NCBI GenBank assembly: GCA_902500705.1
Contig: CABVRR010000006.1
Coordinates: forward strand, 17,944-53,739
From: an uncultured Nitrospira sp.
GTDB lineage: Bacteria > Nitrospirota > Nitrospiria > Nitrospirales > Nitrospiraceae
Direction of reading: 5' to 3'
DNA length: 35,796 nucleotides
Below, one piece after another: positions 16,549-24,675 of this stretch; position 1 is the first letter of the stretch, and every line of letters starts with the position of its first letter. The position numbers were made by a program, and so were the translations under genes. The notes beneath the pieces are model-generated. The model searched no databases. It had not been told where the DNA came from and saw only the letters and a program-made list of their open reading frames with translations.

Positions 16549-17319
16549 ATGAATCGAGGCATCTATCCCATCTTATCCGGCGCGCTGGCCCACGAACGGC
16601 GGATGCAAGTTTTCGCGAACAACATGGCCAACGTGAACACTGCAGGGTTTAAGCAGGACGAGCAGGCATTCAAAGCCATATTCCCACCGTCCCATGCGGT
16701 CGTTCCCATCGGAGGCCGAACGATGGGACTGGCGCAACAGATCATGGCCAGACCATTCGGACCGACGGAGCGCGCGTTTGTCGCACCGCATCAGGTCAAA
16801 ACCACCTTTGAGTCGGGTCGTATCAGGCTGACAGGCAATCCGTTGGATGTCGCCATTCAAGGGCAAGGGTTTCTTCAGGTTCAGACGCCACAGGGGCTTC
16901 GTTATACCCGCAACGGCATGCTGGCGCTGGATAATCAACGTCGGTTGGTGACCGGACTAGGCTATCCCGTGATGGGGACAAAAGGGGAAATCAAAATTCC
17001 TCCTGGAAAAATTGACATCACGCCGCAGGGAGTCATCAAAGTCGATGATCGATCGATCGGGACGATCAAAGTCATGGAATTTTCGGAAGACGACATGCCG
17101 CGGAAGTCTTCGGATGGGCTGTTCTTCTCGGAGAAGGGGACGGAAGCCAAGAATCCGCAGATCCAGGTCGGACATATCGAAGAGTCCAATGTGAATTCAA
17201 TCGGTGAGATGGTGAAGATGATTCAGGGGATGCGCAACTATGAATCGACGCAAAAGCTGATTCAAACACTCGATCGCATGGCCGAAGTTGCCATTCAAGA
17301 CGTAGGGCGAGTGGTGTAA
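16549..17319 (+). CDS. flgF: Flagellar basal-body rod protein FlgF
   Basis: FlgF is a proximal rod subunit. The 256-residue product carries the N-terminal rod motif (RRMQVFANNMANVNTAGFKQ, ~17-36), the central FlgE/F/G beta region with NPLDVAIQGQGFLQVQTPQG and YTRNGMLALD, and the C-terminal helix EESNVNSIGEMVKMIQGMRN, ending in the coiled-coil partner. It begins MNRGIYPILSGALAHE, distinct from the FlgG start. The ATG is set by AAGGAG 8 bases upstream. It is the first gene of the third sigma-54 operon, 68 bases before flgG. Confidence 0.93.
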   Translation: MNRGIYPILSGALAHERRMQVFANNMANVNTAGFKQDEQAFKAIFPPSHAVVPIGGRTMGLAQQIMARPFGPTERAFVAPHQVKTTFESGRIRLTGNPLDVAIQGQGFLQVQTPQGLRYTRNGMLALDNQRRLVTGLGYPVMGTKGEIKIPPGKIDITPQGVIKVDDRSIGTIKVMEFSEDDMPRKSSDGLFFSEKGTEAKNPQIQVGHIEESNVNSIGEMVKMIQGMRNYESTQKLIQTLDRMAEVAIQDVGRVV

Positions 17320-17387
17320 TGCGCGGAACGCATCCGAAATTACGACGAGAGTAGCTTCACGAACGGCGAGACACGAGGAGGGGTTCC

Positions 17388-18179
17388 ATGATTCGTGCCA
17401 TGTGGACAGCGGCAACCGGCATGACGGCTCAGCAGATCAACGTCGACACCGTCGCCCATAATCTCGCGAACGTTAACACCAACTCCTTCAAGCGGAGTCG
17501 CGCCGAATTCGCGGATCTGCTCTATCAGATTCAGCGACTCCCGGGCACGAATGCATCCAACGTCGGCGTGTTTCCGGTCGGTATCCAGGTCGGTGCCGGA
17601 GTTCGACCGACGACGGTGGCCAAAGAATGGCTTCAGGGAAATATGCGGCAAACCAACAACGAGTTGGATTTGGCGATCGATGGATCCGGGTTTTTTCAAG
17701 TCTCCCGTCCCGACGGGACGATCATGTATACCCGAAATGGGTCGTTTAAACGCGACAATGTGGGCAATCTTGTGACCGGAGACGGCGATCTCTTGAATCC
17801 CGTCATTACGATCCCGTCCGGGGCACTGAAAGTCGATATTGGTCAGGATGGCACCGTTTCCGTCTTGCTGCCGGGCGTCACGCAGGCGTCGCAAGTAGGA
17901 CAGATTCAACTCACGCGGTTCGATAACCCATCCGGCTTGGTGGCGATGGGGAGCAATCTCTTTATCGACAGCTTTGCCTCAGGGCCTCCGACGCAGGGGA
18001 CAGGGGGATTTACGACCGGATTTGGCACGATCCAACAGGGATTTCTGGAAAGTTCGAATGTCAATCTGGCCGAAGAGATGGTGAATATGATCATCGCGCA
18101 GCGAAGCTATGAGATTAACTCCAAGACGATTCAAGCATCCGACGAGATGATGGCGATCGCGAATAATCTCAGACGATAA
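17388..18179 (+). CDS. flgG: Flagellar distal rod protein FlgG
   Basis: FlgG builds the distal rod that crosses the P and L rings. The 263-residue protein is close to the family's normal 260 and begins MIRAMWTAATGMTAQQINVD, the characteristic FlgG start. It continues with VAHNLANVNTNSFKRSRAEF, the ELDLAIDGSGFFQVSRPDG core, and the C-terminal LESSNVNLAEEMVNMIIAQR block. GAGGAGGGG upstream makes a strong ribosome site. flgA follows after 10 bases. Confidence 0.97.
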   Translation: MIRAMWTAATGMTAQQINVDTVAHNLANVNTNSFKRSRAEFADLLYQIQRLPGTNASNVGVFPVGIQVGAGVRPTTVAKEWLQGNMRQTNNELDLAIDGSGFFQVSRPDGTIMYTRNGSFKRDNVGNLVTGDGDLLNPVITIPSGALKVDIGQDGTVSVLLPGVTQASQVGQIQLTRFDNPSGLVAMGSNLFIDSFASGPPTQGTGGFTTGFGTIQQGFLESSNVNLAEEMVNMIIAQRSYEINSKTIQASDEMMAIANNLRR

Positions 18180-18189
18180 GGAGTGTTTC

Positions 18190-18987
18190 ATGTTGAGGGT
18201 TGTGCCGATTGTGCTCATGCTCCTTGCCTCTGGCGCCTACGGTATGGTGGCAAGTGCAGGACCACGTGCCGAGTCTCGATCCAGCTCGCCGGTGGGCCAG
18301 GGGAAAATTCAGCAAGCGGCCGACATCGGCGCAGGTCGAGCGATCGTCAGTGAGATCAGTCCCGACCTGATTCGAAAAGCTCTTCAGAAACACCTGGAGA
18401 GTCAGTGGGGACGCAGGGTCAAGACCGTGCAGGTGACGGTTTTAGATCCTGCCGAGCCGGTAACGGTCCCTGGTGGAACGGTGGAGGTGCAGGTTGTTCC
18501 CAATCCCACTGAAGACAGCCCTGGACGGCGCATGTTTCATGTGGAAGCGGTCACGAATGAGAAGTCCAGGAAGACCATCCAGGTGATGGCTGATATTACG
18601 GTTATGGTTGATGCCGTCGTGACGACACGCTTCTTGAAGGTCGATGAACCGATTGAGGAGACCGATCTGAAGACGGTCGCCATTCGAGTTCATCAGGTGA
18701 CCCATCCCTTCGTCATCGATCAAGCCGAAGTGATAGGAAAGAGCGCGTCACGACCTCTTCCGCCGGACACTCCATTGCGCCTTGTATTCGTGAAATCTCC
18801 GATGGTGATCAAGAAGGGGGATCGAGTCGTGATCGAAGCGCGACGTGGAGGTTTGTCGATTCGGGCTTCCGGTGTGACGAAATCGTCCGGACAGCTCGGA
18901 CAGACCATCATGGTCGCCAATGTAGATTCCGGCAGAGAGCTGAGAGCCAAAGTAGTTGCTCCGAGTCTCGTTGAAGTGGAGTTCTAG
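18190..18987 (+). CDS. flgA: P-ring assembly chaperone FlgA
   Basis: FlgA is a periplasmic chaperone for P-ring formation by FlgI. The 265-residue product has an N-terminal signal peptide (~1-23, hydrophobic VVPIVLMLLASGAYGMVASA), a variable middle, and a C-terminal SAF/ChapFlgA domain from ~140 (VTTRFLKVDEPIEETDLKTV) to the end, with KKGDRVVIEARRGGLSIRAS and the closing VANVDSGRELRAKVVAPSLV. The ATG follows a strong AAGGAG. The stop lies 4 bases before the nearest flgH start. Confidence 0.93.
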   Translation: MLRVVPIVLMLLASGAYGMVASAGPRAESRSSSPVGQGKIQQAADIGAGRAIVSEISPDLIRKALQKHLESQWGRRVKTVQVTVLDPAEPVTVPGGTVEVQVVPNPTEDSPGRRMFHVEAVTNEKSRKTIQVMADITVMVDAVVTTRFLKVDEPIEETDLKTVAIRVHQVTHPFVIDQAEVIGKSASRPLPPDTPLRLVFVKSPMVIKKGDRVVIEARRGGLSIRASGVTKSSGQLGQTIMVANVDSGRELRAKVVAPSLVEVEF

Positions 18988-18991
18988 CGAG

Positions 18992-19747
18992 ATGTTCAGA
19001 CTGAGGGCAGACCATCACAAGATTGAGACTCACGCGAAGGATAGGCGCAACCGTAACCGATGTCGGATGCTCGTGAAGGGGCTCTGGGTGGTGACGGGTA
19101 TTCTGCTTCTTTTGGCCTGCTCGAGTCCGCCGAATGTGTCCAGCAAGATCGTCGTGTCCCCATTGCCGCCGCCCAAGACCATCGGGTCGCTGTGGCAAGA
19201 GGAGAACGGTCGATCCTATCTCTATGAGGATCTCCGCGCGATGCGCATCGGCGATATTCTCACCGTCAAGATTATTGAAAACCACAAAGGATCGAAGTCG
19301 GCTGATACGGCAGCTCAACGTGAGTCGACGATTAAAAACAGTCTTATCGGAAGCGCGATGGGGTACATCGGCATACCAGGCATACGGTTCAGCGACGAAA
19401 CCAGACGGGGATTGGGGATTGACGCGAGTGCCACCAATAAATTCGGTGGAAAAGGTGCGACGAGTCGCGAGGGAACGTTGACCGGAACCATTTCCGCTAT
19501 CGTGACTGAAGTGCTTCCCAATGGAGACCTCCGTGTCGAAGGTCGTCGCGAAGTGACGGTGAACAGCGAAAAGCAGCTGATGAGCATCGGCGGCATTGTG
19601 CGTCGTGTCGATGTCGACACCAAGAATACGGTGCTGTCATCCGCCATCGCAGACGCCCGAATCGAATATTCAGGCCTCGGCGTACTTGATGATGTGCAAC
19701 GACCCGGGTGGTTCATTCGTATTCTCGATTGGGTGTATCCGTTTTAA
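18992..19747 (+). CDS. flgH: Flagellar L-ring lipoprotein FlgH
   Basis: FlgH forms the L ring in the outer membrane. A lipobox LLLLACSS is present, and the mature part has the family pattern SLWQEENGRSYLYEDLRAMR, IGDILTVKIIENHKGSKSAD, a Gly/Thr-rich loop, and LPNGDLRVEGRREVTVNSEK. Start is uncertain. ATG 18992 (251 residues) has TGGAG 10 bases upstream but puts about 25 charged residues before the signal peptide. ATG 19067 (226 residues) gives a standard 17-residue lipoprotein signal with Cys18 but lacks a good ribosome site. Its presence shows a two-membrane envelope. Confidence 0.93.
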   Translation: MFRLRADHHKIETHAKDRRNRNRCRMLVKGLWVVTGILLLLACSSPPNVSSKIVVSPLPPPKTIGSLWQEENGRSYLYEDLRAMRIGDILTVKIIENHKGSKSADTAAQRESTIKNSLIGSAMGYIGIPGIRFSDETRRGLGIDASATNKFGGKGATSREGTLTGTISAIVTEVLPNGDLRVEGRREVTVNSEKQLMSIGGIVRRVDVDTKNTVLSSAIADARIEYSGLGVLDDVQRPGWFIRILDWVYPF

Positions 19748-19761
19748 GGAGATCATGGGCC

Positions 19762-20028
19762 ATGTCGACTTTGCCGAGACGTAAGACCTCCGTGAGAAGT
19801 ATTCCCAGACGTCGTCCTCTGAACCTCCACACGCTGCAGATGATGGTGCGGAGCGGCGTGGTCCGACGGGCTGATTGTAATCCTCCCTCTTTCGGGAGCG
19901 AGACGCGACTCCATGTGTTCGAAGATGCCGATCGTCATGCAGGGAAAAAGATGGTCTCGGAGCAAGGGTGGCTGTCGCGCATTATCCTTGGCCGTCAGGT
20001 ACAGGTTTCAATTTCTAAACGTTCGTAG
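19762..20028 (+). CDS. Small basic protein of unknown function between flgH and flgI
   Basis: An 88-residue frame starts at ATG 19762, 9 bases after the AAGGAGA site at 19746-19752, and ends 20 bases before flgI. It is rich in Arg, Lys and Ser (STLPRRKTSVRSIPRRRPLN at the start, SRIILGRQVQVSISKRS at the end) with no signal peptide or membrane helix. I do not recognise it. The strong ribosome site and snug fit between flgH and flgI argue that it is translated. A second ATG at 19755 in another frame would give only a 9-residue peptide. It could be a spurious frame. Confidence 0.5.
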   Translation: MSTLPRRKTSVRSIPRRRPLNLHTLQMMVRSGVVRRADCNPPSFGSETRLHVFEDADRHAGKKMVSEQGWLSRIILGRQVQVSISKRS

Positions 20029-20048
20029 CGAGCATAGGCGTATCACGT

Positions 20049-21188
20049 ATGAGTACACGAATAATCTCGATCTTCAATCTGCTGGTTCTGATTGGCTCTC
20101 TGTGGGCGCCTTCCAGTGCCGATGCCGTACGGATCAAAGACATCGGCGTGATCGAAGGAGTGCGTGAAAACCAGTTGATCGGTTACGGTTTGGTCGTCGG
20201 TCTCGACAGCACCGGCGATCGTGTGATCGGTGGACAGTTCACGATTCAGGCGATGATGTCCATGTTGAATAAAATGGGCGTCAATCTGGTGATCGACCCC
20301 ATTCAGTTATTGACGAGAAACATTGCGTCCGTGATGGTCACCGCCAAGCTTCCCCCGTTCTCGAGGCCGGGGATGACGTTGGACGCAGTGGTCTCATCGA
20401 TGGCGAACGCCAAAAGTCTGCAAGGCGGTACGCTGTTGCTCACCCCGTTGAAAGCTGCCAATCAACAAGTCTTCGCCGTCGCGCAGGGACCGGTCTCCAT
20501 CGGTGGGTTTCTCGGAGGGACGGGAGGGGGTGGCGGCGCGACGGTCATCAAGAATCATCAAGCCGCCGGCGTGGTTCCCGGAGGGGCGATCATCGAAAAA
20601 GAGCTCTCCGTCAACATCGACACCTGGGAAACGGTTTCCGTACTCCTTCGACAACCTGATTTTACGACGGCCATTCGAACCGCCGAAGCGGTCGAGAGCG
20701 CCTTCGGGAAAGGCAGCGCCGTCGCCGTGAATGCCGGATCCGTCAGAGCCACGATTCCTCAAATCTTTCAAGGTCGCGTCGTCGAATATATCGCCTCCAT
20801 CGAGGGGCTCGATGTGACCGTCGATTCGGTGGCCAAGATCGTCGTCAACGAACGAACCGGGACGGTGGTGCTGGGAGAACATGTCCGCATTTCAACCTGC
20901 GCGATTTCGCATGGCAATCTGACGATCTCGATCAAGAATACGTTGAACGTCTCACAGCCTCCGGCGCCGCTCGTCGGTTCATCCGCAGGACAAACCGTCG
21001 TGACGCCGGATGTGCAGACGGAGATCAAAGAGCAGGAATCAAGACTCATCGTGGTGGATGAGACCGTGACATTGGGTGAGGTCGTACAGGCTTTGAATGC
21101 GGTGGGGGTTACTCCGCGCGATCTTGTCGCGATATTGGCAGCTCTTAAATCGGCAGGAGCACTTCAAGCTAATCTTGAAATAATTTAG
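20049..21188 (+). CDS. flgI: Flagellar P-ring protein FlgI
   Basis: FlgI forms the P ring in the peptidoglycan layer. The 379-residue product has a signal peptide ending ADA (residues ~1-26), then the hallmark VRIKDIGVIEGVRENQLIGY and GLVVGLDSTGDRV. Further conserved blocks are ASVMVTAKLPPFSRPGMTLD, the Gly-rich GGFLGGTGGGGGATVIKNHQ, and the C-terminal VTPRDLVAILAALKSAGALQ. Length is typical. The ribosome site is weak (AGGCG). The gene ends just before an AT-rich patch that leads into flgJ. Confidence 0.97.
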   Translation: MSTRIISIFNLLVLIGSLWAPSSADAVRIKDIGVIEGVRENQLIGYGLVVGLDSTGDRVIGGQFTIQAMMSMLNKMGVNLVIDPIQLLTRNIASVMVTAKLPPFSRPGMTLDAVVSSMANAKSLQGGTLLLTPLKAANQQVFAVAQGPVSIGGFLGGTGGGGGATVIKNHQAAGVVPGGAIIEKELSVNIDTWETVSVLLRQPDFTTAIRTAEAVESAFGKGSAVAVNAGSVRATIPQIFQGRVVEYIASIEGLDVTVDSVAKIVVNERTGTVVLGEHVRISTCAISHGNLTISIKNTLNVSQPPAPLVGSSAGQTVVTPDVQTEIKEQESRLIVVDETVTLGEVVQALNAVGVTPRDLVAILAALKSAGALQANLEII

Positions 21189-21235
21189 TTAATATAATGA
21201 CTAATATAGATAAATATAAAAGTAGCTTTACCATG
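21163..21235. other. AT-rich junction between flgI and flgJ
   Basis: From about 21177 to 21232 the sequence is mostly A and T, in clear contrast with the GC-richer surroundings. A short inverted repeat TTCAAG-ctaat-CTTGAA (21163-21179) precedes it and covers the end of flgI. TATAAT occurs at 21193-21198 but no -35 box at a proper distance was found. The patch holds the candidate flgJ starts and no ribosome site. Confidence 0.4.
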
Positions 21236-21586
21236 TCGATGCCGACATATGTGGACCCTGGATTGGCCCTACGGTCTGGTCATCCTGGTCCCCAGGAGGA
21301 TCCGTTAAAAGTGCAAGACGTTGCTGCGGCGCGCCGGCAAATGGTGCAAGCTGGGCAGCAGTTTGAGTCGTATTTTATCTCCTATTTACTGAAAGTAATG
21401 AGAGAAACGGTCCCTGAAGGGGCGGTTGCCAATAAGCAAGGGGCCTATTTTTACTCATTGTATGATGAGGCCATCGGAATACGAGCCGCCGAGTCCGGGG
21501 GGATCGGCATCGCTAAAATGGTCCAGGACTATGCGCAACAATATTTTTCATCGCGTCCCCAGGAACGCTCAAGTTCTTCTGCGTAG
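21197..21586 (+). CDS. flgJ: FlgJ-type rod-binding protein (rod domain only)
   Basis: The protein matches the N-terminal rod-capping domain of FlgJ: QAGQQFESYFISYLLKVMRE, TVPEGAVANKQGAYFYSLYD, AIGIRAAESGGIGIAKMV. At 129 residues it lacks the C-terminal muramidase domain of enteric FlgJ, a common arrangement in which a separate lytic enzyme opens the peptidoglycan; none is seen here. Start is uncertain: ATG 21197 lies in an AT-rich patch without a ribosome site, and ATG 21233 or 21239 would shorten the protein by 12 or 14 residues. It follows flgI by 8 bases. Confidence 0.88.
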   Translation: MTNIDKYKSSFTMSMPTYVDPGLALRSGHPGPQEDPLKVQDVAAARRQMVQAGQQFESYFISYLLKVMRETVPEGAVANKQGAYFYSLYDEAIGIRAAESGGIGIAKMVQDYAQQYFSSRPQERSSSSA

Positions 21587-21596
21587 AAACCGATAA
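21569..21596 (+). promoter_or_regulatory. Sigma-28 (FliA) promoter for flgM-flgN-flgK-flgL
   Basis: TCAAGTTC at 21569-21576, a 12-base spacer and ACCGATAA at 21589-21596 match TAAAGTTT-N11-GCCGATAA at 6 of 8 and 7 of 8 bases. The site overlaps the end of flgJ. A start near 21603 leaves about 70 bases to the flgM ATG at 21674. Self-controlled flgM expression by FliA is known in several flagellar systems. Confidence 0.65.
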
Positions 21597-21673
21597 GAAG
21601 CTCGACCGGAGCAAAGTCCATTATTCTCTCAGAAATGGTTGCTGGGAGAAGCGAGCCGGGAAGGAGCCGCGAT

Positions 21674-21979
21674 ATGCAGATTTCAGGTCATGGAAAGGTG
21701 GATCACCTCGCCAAGCTGTTGCTTGGGGTGCAGGACACCGAGAGCTCGAGCGGTCGGCAGGCGGCTGCACGCCCCGAGGTGGGTAAGGATGAGGTTCAGA
21801 TCTCAGCACAAGCGAAGGAGCTGCAACGGATTCGGGAACTGGTCAATCAACCGGATCCTGAGCGGACTGAACATGTGGAGCGCGTCAGGCGTGCCCTTGA
21901 TAGCGGCACGTACGATGTCAGTGGTCGTGCGGTCGGAGATGCCATCATTAAACAGGTTCTGACCGACGCCGTCGTATAG
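21674..21979 (+). CDS. flgM: Anti-sigma-28 factor FlgM
   Basis: FlgM binds FliA until it is exported through the completed hook. The 101-residue product has a disordered, polar N-terminal half (QISGHGKVDHLAKLLLG) and the conserved C-terminal sigma-binding helices (VQISAQAKELQRIRELV, then HVERVRRALDSGTYDVSGRA and VGDAIIKQVL). AAGGAG at 21661-21666, 7 bases upstream, sets ATG 21674; a longer in-frame start at 21635 would place this site inside the gene. It heads flgN-flgK-flgL, and a FliA-type promoter lies about 80 bases upstream. Confidence 0.92.
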   Translation: MQISGHGKVDHLAKLLLGVQDTESSSGRQAAARPEVGKDEVQISAQAKELQRIRELVNQPDPERTEHVERVRRALDSGTYDVSGRAVGDAIIKQVLTDAVV

Positions 21980-22116
21980 CCGCCTCCATCTCTTCAGGCT
22001 CCTGAACCCGTGCTTGCCGGCGGTCTTGGTCGTCCTTTTTTCTCCACGCAAAAGGGGGAAAGACGGGATAGACGACGATGAAATGCATCGCCTGCGTCCG
22101 ATCATAAGGAGTCTGT

Positions 22117-22632
22117 ATGTCCCCGTTCATCTACTCGCCGACGATGGCTCAACTCTGCAGGTTGTTGGGCCAGGAGGAAGCCACCTGTCGGCAACTGCTT
22201 GAGACGGTCCACACGGAACGAGTCGCCATCCGGACGCTGGCGATTGCCGAGTTTCATGCCATCAACTGCTGTCGGTTATCGATTCTCGAATCGTTGCAAG
22301 CCCTGGCCGATGAACGACAGTCCCTTGTTCAAGCACTCGGAGCCAACTATGGCTTGCAGTCGGCCACGACATCGATTCATGCACTCATCGATCATGTCCA
22401 TGGCCCCGCCTCCGAAGAGTTACGGGTTGCCTACCACAGCTATATGACCACGGCCAAGATCGTTCGAGACGAGATCAAGCAGAATGTGGTGCTCATCGAA
22501 GGGATACGTGGCGTCGTCGATCAAGCGTTGTCGACCGGAACACCCGTCGCCCCAGGCAGGGATCTGTATACCGCCGATGGGCACTCGTTCGTCGCAGGTC
22601 CGGTCAATGTGCTCATTCATCAGCAGGGCTGA
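22117..22632 (+). CDS. flgN: FlgN-family export chaperone for FlgK/FlgL
   Basis: FlgN holds the hook-filament junction proteins soluble and delivers them to FlhA. The 171-residue product is almost wholly helical, with heptad-like spacing over ~10-150 (LCRLLGQEEATCRQLLETVH, ILESLQALADERQSLVQALG, and IVRDEIKQNVVLIEGIRGVV). Family resemblance is mainly in helical layout, so the call leans on position between flgM and flgK. AAGGAG precedes the ATG, and flgK starts 2 bases after the stop. Confidence 0.8.
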   Translation: MSPFIYSPTMAQLCRLLGQEEATCRQLLETVHTERVAIRTLAIAEFHAINCCRLSILESLQALADERQSLVQALGANYGLQSATTSIHALIDHVHGPASEELRVAYHSYMTTAKIVRDEIKQNVVLIEGIRGVVDQALSTGTPVAPGRDLYTADGHSFVAGPVNVLIHQQG

Positions 22633-22634
22633 CT

Positions 22635-24662
22635 ATGAACGGTCTCTCATCCCTTTTTGACATCGCAAGAAGCGCACTGACGACGTCGCAACAAGCGCTT
22701 ACCGTTGTCGGACATAACGTCGCGAACGTGAATACGCCTGGATATTCCAGGCAGGAAACCGTGCTGACGGAACGTCCGCCGGTGAATGGACAGCCCGGGA
22801 TGGTGGGGACCGGCGTGCAGGCCCAATCCATCAGGCGATATACGGACCAATTCATCAACCGGCAACTGACGACGGTGCAGCAGAATCTCGGACGTCTGTC
22901 TGTATCGCGGGAAGAATTGTTCCGGTTGCAAAATGTGTTTGGAGACAGCAACAACCAGGGCATTGCCGCACGAATGAATGATTTTTTTCGTGGGCTGCAG
23001 GATGTTTCCACCGACCCAAACGGGCTGGCGGCTCGTTCCGTTCTGTTGGCCAATGCCAAACAGTTGGCGTCGAGCGTGAATCAGGTTTCTTCGGATCTGA
23101 TCACGGCAAAACAGTCGCTGAACTTTCAGGTCCAGCAAACCGTGACGGAAATCAACAGCCTGTCGAAACAAATCGCCACACTGAATAGTCAAATTGTCAC
23201 AGCCGAGGTGACAGGCCAGAGTGCCAATGATCTTCGAGATCAACGGGACCTGGCGCTGAATGAGTTGGCGTCGCGCATTGACGTGACGACGGTGGAGTCC
23301 CGCACCGGCGCACTGACGGTCTTTGCGGCACGAGGGCAGGTGCTGGTGGAGGAATCCTCCGTTCGAGAGTTGGATGCCATTGAAGATCCTGACAACGAGG
23401 GGCTCTTGTCGGTCGGCTACTCTACCGGAGGCACACGTCCCTTGAGCATCGACGCATTAATCTCAAACGGCCGTCTCCGCAGTCTGTTGGATGTCCGTGA
23501 CACGACCGTGCGGGATCTGGAGGTCTCCTTCGATCGGCTATCAGCGACGCTGGCCAATGCCGTGAATGGGCTGCATCGACAAGGATACGGACTCGATGGA
23601 TCGACCGGGCTTGATTTGTTCAATCCCGTGACGGTATCCGCGCGGGCCGTGTCTGCCAATCAGGGCACCGCTGCGATTACTGGCGGTACGATTACGGCGA
23701 ACAGCCTGCTGATGTTTCATGATTACGAAATCCGTTTCTCTTCAGGGTCCACCTATTCTATCGTGGATACGACGACCGGCGATACGATCAGAGGGAACTA
23801 TACCGGTACCGCGATTCCGACGCCCTCCGCAGACAATCCAGTGTCCATCGTGACAGGGACAAGCGATACGCTGACCGTTACCGTCGACGGCGTGGCGTCC
23901 GGCACGATTACATTGGCCGGCGGCGCGAGCCCTGGTCTGTCGTATCCCTCCGGGACGGCTCTTGCGCAAGAAATTCAGAACAAAATCAATGCCGACGCCA
24001 GCCTTCAGGCGGCCGGGAAAACCGTTGCAGTGACCTATGACACGACGACCAGCCGTCTGATTGTGACGTCAAACGATCGGACGGCCGCCTCGGCCGTCAA
24101 CGTCACCGGAGGCACGGCCGGCGCGTCACTCGGATTGGTGGCCGGTACCAGCACGTCAGCTTCCGGCACGTATGCCAGTCCGGCGACGCTGACGTTCGAG
24201 GGACTCAGTGTGACGTTGACCGGCGCGGCGGCAACCGGAGATGTATTCAAGATTGACTCGTACAGTCATGCCGCCCGTGACCTCAGTGTCGTGCTTACGA
24301 ATCCGTCGTCCATCGCGGCCTCTTCCACGCGGGCTGGTATTCCTGGAAACAACACCAATCTTCTCTCGATGGTCGCACTTCAGCAGCGACGGTTTGCAAG
24401 TCTGAACGACGGCACGTTGAACGATGCGTATCGAGCCATCGCTGCGGAGCTGGGCGTTGCCGCGCAAACGGCTGATCGTGAACAAGAGGCGAAAGAGATC
24501 CTGAAGGATCAGATTGAAACATTGCGCGCACAGGTGTCCGGTGTGTCAATGGACGAGGAACTGGTGAATCTGATTAAGTTCCAGCGGGGATTCGAAGCCG
24601 CGTCGCGGCTGGTCCGTGTCACCGACGAAATGTTCCAAACGTTGTTATCGATCAAACCTTAG
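22635..24662 (+). CDS. flgK: Hook-filament junction protein FlgK (HAP1)
   Basis: FlgK is the first junction protein between hook and filament. The N-terminal D0 helix (LFDIARSALTTSQQALTVVG, HNVANVNTPGYSRQ), the coiled-coil region at ~70-215, and the C-terminal helix (SMDEELVNLIKFQRGFEAAS, RLVRVTDEMFQTLLSI) are intact. At 675 residues it is longer than enteric FlgK. The extra length is at ~350-545 and contains beta modules also found in FlgL: FHDYEIRF (361-368), a flagellin-insert-like stretch from DTLTVTVDGVASGTITL (411 on), and LTFEGLSVTL (519-528). It follows flgN by 2 bases. Confidence 0.96.
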   Translation: MNGLSSLFDIARSALTTSQQALTVVGHNVANVNTPGYSRQETVLTERPPVNGQPGMVGTGVQAQSIRRYTDQFINRQLTTVQQNLGRLSVSREELFRLQNVFGDSNNQGIAARMNDFFRGLQDVSTDPNGLAARSVLLANAKQLASSVNQVSSDLITAKQSLNFQVQQTVTEINSLSKQIATLNSQIVTAEVTGQSANDLRDQRDLALNELASRIDVTTVESRTGALTVFAARGQVLVEESSVRELDAIEDPDNEGLLSVGYSTGGTRPLSIDALISNGRLRSLLDVRDTTVRDLEVSFDRLSATLANAVNGLHRQGYGLDGSTGLDLFNPVTVSARAVSANQGTAAITGGTITANSLLMFHDYEIRFSSGSTYSIVDTTTGDTIRGNYTGTAIPTPSADNPVSIVTGTSDTLTVTVDGVASGTITLAGGASPGLSYPSGTALAQEIQNKINADASLQAAGKTVAVTYDTTTSRLIVTSNDRTAASAVNVTGGTAGASLGLVAGTSTSASGTYASPATLTFEGLSVTLTGAAATGDVFKIDSYSHAARDLSVVLTNPSSIAASSTRAGIPGNNTNLLSMVALQQRRFASLNDGTLNDAYRAIAAELGVAAQTADREQEAKEILKDQIETLRAQVSGVSMDEELVNLIKFQRGFEAASRLVRVTDEMFQTLLSIKP

Positions 24663-24675
24663 CGGCGAGGCATCT

